In this document: piece by piece, positions 1 to 7,078 of the stretch
How the letters are laid out: the number at the start of each line of letters is the position of its first letter
Numbering within the stretch: the first letter of the stretch is position 1
NCBI GenBank assembly: GCA_903844135.1
Contig: CAIMSN010000006.1
Coordinates: forward strand, 1-60,843
Reading direction: 5' to 3'
From: an uncultured Rhodospirillales bacterium
GTDB lineage: Bacteria; Pseudomonadota; Alphaproteobacteria; Acetobacterales; Acetobacteraceae
DNA length: 60,843 nucleotides
Translations under genes and position numbers: made by a program
Notes under the pieces: model-generated
The model's input: only the letters and a program-made list of their open reading frames with translations
Told to the model about the DNA's origin: nothing
Databases searched by the model: none

Positions 1-133
1 CCTCGCCGCTGCCCACGGCATCCACCACGGCGCCGATCTGTTCGAGATGGCAGCGCAGCAGCGTCCTGAGATCGGCATGATCCTCGACGAGCAACACGCG
101 CAGGACGGTGGCGGCCAGGGTCAAGCGGGTCAT
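1..133 (-). CDS. Response regulator receiver domain, N-terminal part (runs off window)
   Basis: Reading the minus strand from the ATG at 133 gives about 44 residues that continue past the left edge. They contain LRVLLVEDHADLRTLL, the beta1 strand and acidic pair (Glu-Asp) of a CheY-like receiver, so this is a two-component response regulator cut by the window. The phosphoacceptor Asp and any output domain lie outside. It is on the same strand as rsmD and rluB but 174 bases beyond the rsmD stop; those bases (134-307) hold no gene or hairpin I can support. A start a few codons downstream is also possible because the first ten residues precede the usual receiver beginning. Confidence 0.7.
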   Translation of the reverse strand, partial: MTRLTLAATVLRVLLVEDHADLRTLLRCHLEQIGAVVDAVGSGE

Positions 134-307
134 CCCGATGGCGATGCGACGGAGCGGAACAGGATCACGCCGGGCGGCGCGATGGCAAGAAACCGCGCAC
201 CGATCCGGTGCTTCGCGGAACGCGGGAAGCCGCGCCTCGCAGACGCCGGCCGGACCCCAGTCTGCGCCGTGATCCGCCGCTTCGACGATCCAGGGACGCG
301 GCCTGCT

Positions 308-874
308 CTATGCGCTCGGCTCGCCGCAGCGCCAGATGCAGAGACGCGCCGCGCCATGACGCCGTTCCGCCAGCAGCGTCGCCTCGGTGGGGGTCGTCTC
401 CTCGGCGGCGATCTCGGCCACCACCAGCGCGTCCGGGCGCACCCAGCCCTGCCGGCACAGCGCCGACAGCGACGGCGCCACCAGGTCGCCGTTGTAGGGC
501 GGATCGAGGAAGACCAGCCCGGCCTGGTCCCAGCCGGGTTTCGGGGGCGGCGGCCTGGTGGCGTCGCCGGCCACCACCAGGGTTCGATCCTGCATGCGGC
601 AGGCGGCGATGTTGGCGGCGACGCAGGAGAGCGCGTGGCGATTGCGATCGAGGAACACCGCGCGCGCCGCCCCGCGCGACAGCGCCTCCAGCCCGAGCGC
701 GCCGGTGCCGGCGAACGCGTCCAGCACCGTTCCGGACAGCGCGTCTCCCGCCCAGTCCGCATGCGCCAGCATGTCGAACAGCGCCTGCCGCACGCGGTCG
801 GCGGTCGGCCTGGTGGTGGCGCGCGACGGCGCCACCAGGCCGCGGCCACGCAGGCTGCCTGCGACGATCCGCAT
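308..874 (-). CDS. rsmD: 16S rRNA (guanine966-N2)-methyltransferase RsmD
   Basis: A 188-residue protein, the normal RsmD length. It opens with MRIVAGSLRGRGL, carries the SAM-binding stretch DAFAGTGALGLEALSRG at residues 52-68 and the N6/N2-methyltransferase motif DPPY at 124-127. By family, RsmD uses S-adenosylmethionine to methylate G966 of 16S rRNA in the assembling 30S subunit. Its ATG (874) sits one base after the stop of the pseudouridine synthase (876-878), so the two are translationally coupled, a pairing of RNA-modification genes often seen in alphaproteobacteria. The assignment rests on both motifs and on full-length agreement. Confidence 0.95.
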   Translation of the reverse strand: MRIVAGSLRGRGLVAPSRATTRPTADRVRQALFDMLAHADWAGDALSGTVLDAFAGTGALGLEALSRGAARAVFLDRNRHALSCVAANIAACRMQDRTLVVAGDATRPPPPKPGWDQAGLVFLDPPYNGDLVAPSLSALCRQGWVRPDALVVAEIAAEETTPTEATLLAERRHGAARLCIWRCGEPSA

Positions 875-875
875 C

Positions 876-1643
876 TCAGGCTTTCGGCAACTGCTCGCGC
901 AGCACCTTGCCGGTTACCTCTTCCAATTCGGAACGCCCGAGATCGGCGAGCTGAAACGGGCCGTACGAGGTGCGGATCAGCCGGCTGACATGGAAGCCGA
1001 GGCTCATCATCACCCGCCTGATCTCGCGGTTGCGGCCCTCGCGCAGCGCCACCGTGATCCAGGCATTGTCGCCCTTGCGGCTGTCGAGACCGGCCTCGAT
1101 CGGCCCGTAGCGAACCCCGTCCACCACCGGGCCGCGGGCGAGATCGGCCAACTGGCGTTCGTTGACGCTGCCGAACACCCGCACCCGGTAGCGGCGTATC
1201 CAGCCGTTCGAGGGCAGCTCGAGCTGGCGCGCCAGGGCGCCGTCGTTGGTCAGCAGCAGCAGCCCTTCGCTGTTGAGGTCGAGCCGCCCGACCGAGACCA
1301 CGCGCGGCAGCCCGGGCGGCAGGGCGGCGAACACCGTCGGGCGGCCCTCCGGATCCTTGTGCGTGGTCACCAGCCCGTCCGGCTTGTGGTAGCGCCAGAG
1401 CCTGGTGCGGTCCGGCACGTCGACCACCCGGCCCGCCACCTGCACCACGTCGCCGTCCTGCACGAAGGTGGCGGGATGGTTCACCGGCTGGTTGTTGAGG
1501 CGGACCTTGCCGTCCAGCAGCAGCTTCTCGGCGTCGCGCCTGCTGGCGACCCCGGCGCGGGCCAGCCACTTGGCGATCCGCTCGCCGCGGCCGGTCCCGT
1601 CCGGGGCGTCGGCGCGGTCCGCCTGGCCGGTCTGTCCGGTCAC
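876..1643 (-). CDS. rluB: RluB/RsuA-family rRNA pseudouridine synthase
   Basis: 255 residues from a GTG at 1643 that overlaps the upstream stop as GTGA. Residues about 20-66 form an S4 RNA-binding domain (ERIAKWLARAGVASRRDAEKLL). The catalytic motif VGRLDLNSEG lies at 118-127 with the catalytic Asp at 122. Family members isomerise one uridine in 23S rRNA (RluB, position 2605) or 16S rRNA (RsuA). The longer form RYHKPDGLVTTHKDPEGRPTVF and the length favour RluB. The open frame continues far upstream through the amidotransferase gene, but the GTG after that gene's stop is the sensible start. RluB rather than RluE/RluF is a likely, not certain, choice. Confidence 0.88.
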   Translation of the reverse strand: MTGQTGQADRADAPDGTGRGERIAKWLARAGVASRRDAEKLLLDGKVRLNNQPVNHPATFVQDGDVVQVAGRVVDVPDRTRLWRYHKPDGLVTTHKDPEGRPTVFAALPPGLPRVVSVGRLDLNSEGLLLLTNDGALARQLELPSNGWIRRYRVRVFGSVNERQLADLARGPVVDGVRYGPIEAGLDSRKGDNAWITVALREGRNREIRRVMMSLGFHVSRLIRTSYGPFQLADLGRSELEEVTGKVLREQLPKA

Positions 1644-2371
1644 GAGCGCGCCGCCGCGATCAGCGCCGCGAAGATGCGTCGGTCGCCCTGGTCGATCTCG
1701 AACTCCGGATGCCATTGCACACCGAGGCAGAAGCGGCGCGACGGATCCTCGATCCCCTCGATCACCCCGTCCGGCGCGGTGGCGTTGACCAGGCCCCGCC
1801 CGGGATCGCGCACCGCCTGGTGATGCGAACTGTTCACCTGCATGCAGGCGGCGTCGACGATGCCGGCCAGCATTGTTCCCGGTACCAGCGCTACGCGATG
1901 ACCCGCCTGGTGCCGCGGGTTCGGCTGCTCGTGCGCCAGCGCGTCCGGCACGCTGTCGGGAATATGCTGGATCAGCGTGCCGCCGAGCGCCACCGCGAGC
2001 AGCTGCTGGCCGCCGCAGATTCCCAGAACCGGCATGTCGCGGGCCAGCGCGCCGCGCAGCAGCGCCAGCTCGGTCGCGGTGCGGTCGTGCTTGAGCGTCA
2101 CCGTCTCGTGCCGGGCGCCGTCGCCATAGAGCTCCGGATCGACGTCGAACGCGCCGCCGGTGACGACGAGCGCATCGATCGCATCCAGCATCGCGTCGGC
2201 CAGCGCCGCCTCGTGCGGTAGCCCGAGCGGCAGGCCGCCCGCCTCTGCGAGCGCGCCCATGTAGTTCCGGCGCAGCGCATACCAGGGATAGGCGGAATAG
2301 GCCGGCTTTTCCCGCGTGCCAGCCGGTTCGCTGTCGAGGGTGACGCCGATTACGGGGCGGGTTCGCTTCAT
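1640..2371 (-). CDS. Class I glutamine amidotransferase-like hydrolase (PuuD/peptidase C26 type)
   Basis: 243 residues. The nucleophile elbow GICGGQQLLAVALGG puts the catalytic Cys at 119, and VQWHPEFE gives the His (221) and Glu (223) of the triad. The N-terminus PVIGVTLDSEP and the TGGAFDVDPELYG segment match the gamma-glutamyl-GABA hydrolase (PuuD) group, which cleaves gamma-glutamyl amides. No putrescine genes are nearby, so the substrate is open. It heads a minus-strand run with rluB and rsmD (4-base overlap with rluB) and is divergent from tadA across 48 bases. Confidence 0.85.
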   Translation of the reverse strand: MKRTRPVIGVTLDSEPAGTREKPAYSAYPWYALRRNYMGALAEAGGLPLGLPHEAALADAMLDAIDALVVTGGAFDVDPELYGDGARHETVTLKHDRTATELALLRGALARDMPVLGICGGQQLLAVALGGTLIQHIPDSVPDALAHEQPNPRHQAGHRVALVPGTMLAGIVDAACMQVNSSHHQAVRDPGRGLVNATAPDGVIEGIEDPSRRFCLGVQWHPEFEIDQGDRRIFAALIAAARS

Positions 2372-2419
2372 GCGGTCTGGTTAGAGCAATATCGTGCCGC
2401 GGGGAATTGAGGGGGACCG

Positions 2420-2878
2420 ATGACGCCGATGCAGCGCGCGCTGGACCAGGCGAGGGCGGCCGCCGCGCGGGGCGAGGTTCCGGTCGGCGCGCTGCTGCTG
2501 GCGCCGGACGGACGGGTTCTGGCCGGTGCCGGCAACGAGGTGGAAGCGCGCCGCGACGCATCGGCGCATGCCGAGCTGCTGGTGATGCGCGCCGCCGCCG
2601 CGGCGCTCGGCCAGACCAGGCTGGAGGGCTGCACGCTGGTGGCGACGCTCGAGCCCTGCCCGATGTGCGCGGCGGCGGCGTCGCATTTCCGGGTCGCCCG
2701 GCTGGTGTTCGGCGCCTACGACCCCAAGGGCGGCGGCGTCGAGCATGGGCCCCGGCTCTACCACCAGCCAGGCTGCCTGCACCGGCCGGAATGGATCGGC
2801 GGCGTGTCGGAACGGGAGTCGGCGGCGCTGCTACGCGCCTTCTTCGGCGACCTGCGCCGTGCTCCGGGCAGCGAATGA
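2420..2878 (+). CDS. tadA: tRNA adenosine(34) deaminase-type nucleoside deaminase
   Basis: 152 residues with the cytidine-deaminase zinc site: HAE at 50-52 and PCPMC with Cys80 and Cys83. TadA converts A34 to inosine in tRNA-Arg(ACG), which is essential in most bacteria. The length, the PVGALLL start of the fold and the FGAYDPKGGGVEHGPRL region fit TadA better than guanine or cytosine deaminases, although short deaminase paralogues are hard to separate by eye. A strong ribosome site (GAGGGGG) precedes the ATG by about six bases. It is divergent from the amidotransferase gene. Confidence 0.85.
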   Translation: MTPMQRALDQARAAAARGEVPVGALLLAPDGRVLAGAGNEVEARRDASAHAELLVMRAAAAALGQTRLEGCTLVATLEPCPMCAAAASHFRVARLVFGAYDPKGGGVEHGPRLYHQPGCLHRPEWIGGVSERESAALLRAFFGDLRRAPGSE

Positions 2879-2928
2879 AGCAGGTTTCATCGCCGGGTAG
2901 GGGTGGGTTGCGATGCGGGCGCCTATCG

Positions 2929-2953
2929 TGAACCGTATCGTCGACCGACCGTT
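2929..2953 (+). promoter_or_regulatory. Possible EcfG-type (general stress) promoter of degP
   Basis: TGAAC at 2929-2933 is followed after exactly 16 bases by CGTT at 2950-2953. The alphaproteobacterial EcfG consensus is GGAAC-N16/17-CGTT, so only the first base differs. It lies 37 bases before the degP ATG. The match is seen directly; its use by a general-stress sigma factor is inferred. Confidence 0.4.
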
Positions 2954-2989
2954 ACGGCGCTGATGCCGCCATCACATCACGGGAACACA

Positions 2990-4630
2990 ATGACTGACGC
3001 CACGCAGACTTCTCTCTTCCGTCGCCTCCGCCAGGCCCGGGCGCCGCGCCTGGCCCTTTCCGCGGTGCTGATCGCCGGCACCGCGCTGGGCGGCGTCGCC
3101 ATCGAGACCGGACGTGCACAGGCGCAGAACGCGATCCAGCCCAGCGGCATGGCCCAGAAGCTGCCCGATTTCGTCGATCTGGCGAAGCAGGTCCGCCCGG
3201 CGGTCGTCTCGATCACCTCGATGATCAAGGATGACGGCTCCGAAGAGGACGGCGATGGCGGCCAGGGCGGGGGTATGGGCGGGGGCATGGGCGGGGGCCA
3301 GCAGATGCCGTTCCCGTTCCCGTTCCCGTTCCAGATGCAGCCGCAGAATCGCGGCGGCCGCACCGTCGAGGCGCGCGGCTCTGGCTTCATCATTTCCGCC
3401 GACGGCTTCATCGTCACCAACAACCACGTGGTCAAGAACGCCACCTCGGTCAGCGTGACCCTCGACGACGGCACCGTGCTGAAGGCCCGGGTGATCGGCC
3501 ACGATTCCGGCACCGACCTGGCGCTCCTCAAGGTCAAGCCGTCCAGCAAGCTGTCGTTCATCGGCCTCGGCGAGAGCGACGACGTGCAGCCGGGCCAGTG
3601 GGTGATCGCGGTCGGCAACCCGTTCGGCCTCGGCGGCTCGGTCACCGCCGGCATCGTCTCGGCGCGCGGCCGCGACATCGGCGACGGGCCGTACGACAGC
3701 TTCATCCAGGTCGACGCGCCGATCAATCGCGGCAACTCCGGCGGTCCGCTGATCACGCAGGACGGCAAGGTGGTCGGCGTCAACACCGCGATCCTGTCGC
3801 CGTCCGGCGGCTCGATCGGCATCGGCTTCGCGATCCCGTCCGACGTGGTCAAGAGCGTGGTGGCGCAACTCGAGAAGACCGGCCACGTCACCCGCGGCTA
3901 TCTCGGCGTCACCGCGCAGGAGATCACCCCCGGCATGGCCAAGGCGCTGTCGCTGCCGAACCAGAACGGTGCGCCGGCGACCGGCGCCCTGGTGGCGAGC
4001 GTTTCCGACGGCAGCCCGGCGGAGAAGATCGGGCTGAAGCCCGGCGACGTGATCATCGCGCTGAACGGCCAGAAGATCGCCACGCCGCGCGATCTCGCGA
4101 TCAAGGTCTCCGGCGTGGTGCCGGACAGCAAGGCGACCGTCACCTATCTGCGCAACGGCAGCAGCCAGACCGCCACAGCGACCATCGCCAACCTGTCCAA
4201 GCGTGGCGACAGCCAGGATGGCTCGACCGGCAACGGCGGCGGCGGCGGCGGCGGCTCGATCGGCGTGTCGCTGTCGAGCCTCACCCCCGACCTGCGCCAG
4301 CAGCTCGGCCTCGATGACGGGGTCAAGGGCGTGGTGGTGCGCCAGGTCAAGCCGGGCTCCGCGGCGGACCAGGCCGGCCTCGGGACCGGCGATGTGATCG
4401 TCGGGGTCGGCAACCAGAGCGTCACCACGCCGCACGAGGCGGTCGATGCGGTGCACGCCGCGATCAAGAACGGCGGCACCGTGGCGCTGCGGGTGCTGCA
4501 TCAGGGCCAGATGCTGTTCGTCGCGATCACGCCGGACAGCAGCAGCAGCGGCTCCGGCGACAATGGCGACGACGGCAACGGCGATTCCGGCGGCAACTCC
4601 AGCGGCAACGGCGACAGCCAGCCGGGGTGA
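2990..4630 (+). CDS. degP: Periplasmic Do-family serine protease (DegP/DegQ/MucD type)
   Basis: 546 residues from the ATG at 2990. Residues 10-45 form a signal/anchor segment. The trypsin-like domain has His146 (TNNHVVKN), Asp176 (TDLALLKVK) and Ser250 (NRGNSGGPL). Two PDZ domains follow (about 290-395 and 425-515). The protein degrades or holds misfolded envelope proteins. Two features are odd: a Gly/Met-rich and Phe-Pro-repeat loop at about 90-120, where Do proteases carry the flexible LA loop, and a Ser/Gly/Asp/Asn-rich tail of about 30 residues. In-frame starts further upstream (2903, 2963) would add a non-signal leader and place a possible promoter inside the gene. Confidence 0.93.
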   Translation: MTDATQTSLFRRLRQARAPRLALSAVLIAGTALGGVAIETGRAQAQNAIQPSGMAQKLPDFVDLAKQVRPAVVSITSMIKDDGSEEDGDGGQGGGMGGGMGGGQQMPFPFPFPFQMQPQNRGGRTVEARGSGFIISADGFIVTNNHVVKNATSVSVTLDDGTVLKARVIGHDSGTDLALLKVKPSSKLSFIGLGESDDVQPGQWVIAVGNPFGLGGSVTAGIVSARGRDIGDGPYDSFIQVDAPINRGNSGGPLITQDGKVVGVNTAILSPSGGSIGIGFAIPSDVVKSVVAQLEKTGHVTRGYLGVTAQEITPGMAKALSLPNQNGAPATGALVASVSDGSPAEKIGLKPGDVIIALNGQKIATPRDLAIKVSGVVPDSKATVTYLRNGSSQTATATIANLSKRGDSQDGSTGNGGGGGGGSIGVSLSSLTPDLRQQLGLDDGVKGVVVRQVKPGSAADQAGLGTGDVIVGVGNQSVTTPHEAVDAVHAAIKNGGTVALRVLHQGQMLFVAITPDSSSSGSGDNGDDGNGDSGGNSSGNGDSQPG

Positions 4631-4640
4631 GTCCAGGCCG

Positions 4641-5426
4641 CTAACTCAGCAGCCTGATCCCGACCAGGGTCAGGATCGCCGCCAGCGCCGGTCGCAGCAG
4701 CGTTTCCGAGACCCTGGTGCCGATCAGGCTGCCGGCGATCACCCCAGGGATCGACCCGGCGATCAGCGACAGGAACAGGTGCCAGTCGACCGAGCCGATC
4801 CACCAATGGCCGAGGCCGGCGATCAGCGTCAGCGGGACCGCGTGGGCGATGTCCGAGCCCACCACCCGCGCGGTCGGCAGCTTGGGGTAGAGCAGGATCA
4901 GTGCCGTCACTCCGATCGCGCCGGCGCCGACCGACGAGATCGTGACGAACACGCCCAGATAGGCGCCTAGGATCACCGTCAGGATCGCCGCCCGGCGACC
5001 GCCCGGCATCAGGTTGCGTCGCTCCGCCCAGCGCATCAGCCAGTCCCGCAGGACCAGGCTGGCGGCGGTGAGCAGCAGGGCGAAGCCAAGCACCACCGAC
5101 AGCAGATGGCCGGTGGCATGGTTCAGCGGCCCCATCGCCGAGAGCGCCCACAGCGTCGCCAGCGTGCCGGGCACGCTGCCGGCCGCCAGCAATCCGACCA
5201 CGCGCCATTGCACCGTGCCGATCACCCCATGGACAAGCGTCCCGGCGGTCTTGGTGGTCGCGGCATAGAGCAGGTCGGTGCCGATCGCGGTGGCCGGATG
5301 GATGCGGAACAGCAGCACCAGGAGCGGCGTCATCAGCGACCCGCCACCGACTCCGGTCAGCCCGACCAGGAACCCGACGACGAGGCCGGACAGGGCATAG
5401 GCGAGCGAGATCGGCGCATGGGGCAA
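4641..5426 (-). CDS. TauE/SafE family (sulfite exporter-like) membrane permease
   Basis: 261 residues, almost wholly hydrophobic, with about eight membrane segments. It shows the family's paired signatures: LVGLTGVGGGSLMTPLLVLLF near the N-terminus and TISSVGAGAIGVTALILLYP in the middle. TauE/SafE proteins move small anions such as sulfite, sulfoacetate or other organosulfur compounds through the inner membrane; the substrate cannot be read here. It is convergent with degP, with only ten bases between the stops, and divergent from the sugar porter gene. No sulfur-metabolism gene lies next to it. Confidence 0.85.
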   Translation of the reverse strand: MPHAPISLAYALSGLVVGFLVGLTGVGGGSLMTPLLVLLFRIHPATAIGTDLLYAATTKTAGTLVHGVIGTVQWRVVGLLAAGSVPGTLATLWALSAMGPLNHATGHLLSVVLGFALLLTAASLVLRDWLMRWAERRNLMPGGRRAAILTVILGAYLGVFVTISSVGAGAIGVTALILLYPKLPTARVVGSDIAHAVPLTLIAGLGHWWIGSVDWHLFLSLIAGSIPGVIAGSLIGTRVSETLLRPALAAILTLVGIRLLS

Positions 5427-5557
5427 GGTGTGGCGGTCCTGAAGCGAGACGAGGCACGAAACAGCTTACCGCTTCGCGTGTCCATGCCGCCCCGGGTGGC
5501 ATACCGGCACCGCGAGCGTATACCACCCCTACGTCACAGCGTTGGGAGCGAAGCGAG

Positions 5558-6973
5558 ATGTCCACGACCGTCGGTGGGGTCGGATCCGACCCGGCATCGG
5601 TACTGTCCTCGGCGCCGGTGCCGGGTCGGACCTTTCTGATCTGCGGCCTCGCCAGCCTGGCCGGTCTGATGTTCGGCCTGGATATCGGCGTGATCGCCGG
5701 CGCCCTGGACTTCATCAAGAGAGCCTTCCAGGCCGACCAGCGCACCCAGGAATGGATCGTCAGCATCATGATGATCGGCGCCGCCGCCGGCGCCGCCGGA
5801 GCGGGCACGCTCTCCTACAAGCTCGGCCGCAAGCGCTCGCTGCTGATCGGCGCGGTCCTGTTCATCGCCGGCGCGGTGCTGTGCGCGTTCGCCGGATCGG
5901 TCGCCATGCTGATGGTCGGCCGCGTCATTCTCGGCCTGGCGATCGGCATCGTCGCCTTCACCGGTCCGCTCTACATCTCCGAGGTGGCGCCCCCGGCCTG
6001 GCGGGGCGCGATGGTCTCGCTCTACCAGCTCATGGTGACCATCGGCATCTTCGCCGCCTTCGTTTCCGACAGCCTGCTCACCGCCAGCGGCAACTGGCGC
6101 CTGATGCTCGGCATCATCGCCATCCCCGGTTTCGCCTTTCTGATCGCCGTGCTGTTCCTGCCGGAGAGCCCGCGCTGGTTCCTGCTGCACGGCCGCACCG
6201 AGGAGGCCCGCCTCGGAATGACCGCCCTGCTCGGCAGTCGGTCCCAGGCCGACCGAGAGGTGAAGGAGATCGGCGACCAGCTCTCGGTGCGCCAGCTCGG
6301 CACCACGATGTTCCTGCGCAACGCCAATTTCCGCCGCTCGGTGGCGCTCGGCGTCGGGCTGCAAATGGTCCAGCAGCTCACCGGCATCAACGTCATCATG
6401 TACTACGCGCCGAAGATCTTCGGCCTGGCCGGGTTCGGCGCCGGCGCCTCGAACTGGGCCACGGCGGTGGTCGGCCTCACCAACGTGCTGGCGACGCTGA
6501 TCGCGATCGGCTTCGCCGACAAATGGGGTCGCAAGCCGATGCTCAACGTCTGCTTCGTCATCATGGCGATCGGCATGGCGGCGGTCGGGCTGATGCTGGC
6601 CAGCGGCGTGCACTCCGATACCGGCCGCTATCTGCTGGTGGCGATGGTGCTGCTGTTCATCGTCGGCTTCGCCGCGGCTCCGGGGCCGCTGATCTGGACC
6701 CTCTGCTCCGAGATCCAGCCGCTGCAGGGCCGCGACTTCGGCATGTCGGTCTCGACCTTCACCAACTGGGCGGCCAACTGGCTGGTCGGCAACACCTTCC
6801 TGACCCTGCTCTCGAGCCTGGGCCAGGCCAACACCTTCTGGCTGTTCGCCGCCCTCAACGCCAGCTTCATCGTCTTCGTGATCTTCCTGGTTCCGGAAAC
6901 CAAGGGCGTCACCCTGGAATCGATCGAACACAAGCTGATGCAGGGTGAAAAACTGCGGAGCATCGGTCGGTAG
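5558..6973 (+). CDS. MFS sugar porter (GalP/XylE/AraE type proton symporter)
   Basis: 471 residues with 12 expected membrane segments. Sugar-porter signatures are present: GLMFGLDIGVIAGAL in TM1, KLGRKRSLLIGA after TM2, PESPRWFL at the end of TM6, QQLTGINVIMYYAPKIF in TM7, DKWGRKPML after TM8 and PETKGVTLESIE after TM12. These fit a hexose or pentose/H+ symporter. Galactose/glucose and xylose porters cannot be told apart by eye; a xylose ABC importer lies 48 kb away. The ATG follows a purine-rich GGGAGCGAAGCGAG. A 16-bp palindrome lies inside the first codons. Confidence 0.9.
   Translation: MSTTVGGVGSDPASVLSSAPVPGRTFLICGLASLAGLMFGLDIGVIAGALDFIKRAFQADQRTQEWIVSIMMIGAAAGAAGAGTLSYKLGRKRSLLIGAVLFIAGAVLCAFAGSVAMLMVGRVILGLAIGIVAFTGPLYISEVAPPAWRGAMVSLYQLMVTIGIFAAFVSDSLLTASGNWRLMLGIIAIPGFAFLIAVLFLPESPRWFLLHGRTEEARLGMTALLGSRSQADREVKEIGDQLSVRQLGTTMFLRNANFRRSVALGVGLQMVQQLTGINVIMYYAPKIFGLAGFGAGASNWATAVVGLTNVLATLIAIGFADKWGRKPMLNVCFVIMAIGMAAVGLMLASGVHSDTGRYLLVAMVLLFIVGFAAAPGPLIWTLCSEIQPLQGRDFGMSVSTFTNWAANWLVGNTFLTLLSSLGQANTFWLFAALNASFIVFVIFLVPETKGVTLESIEHKLMQGEKLRSIGR
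5577..5592. repeat. 16-bp perfect palindrome in the 5' end of the sugar porter gene
   Basis: GGGTCGGATCCGACCC reads the same on both strands and begins 19 bases after the start codon at 5558. It could be an operator, a hairpin affecting translation, or chance in GC-rich coding sequence. No regulator gene is adjacent. Confidence 0.5.
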
Positions 6974-7078
6974 ACCCTGCATCGACTCGATGCGGCGCGG
7001 GCGAGAGCGGCCGGCGTTCATGCCGGGTTAACCGGTCGGGGAGCAAAACGGGTCCGGGATCTTCAGCGGAGCCGAACG

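Noticed and set aside
134-307. A small gene between the receiver gene and rsmD
   Set aside because: The open frames there are extensions or shadows of the neighbouring genes, with no ribosome site and no protein-like composition.
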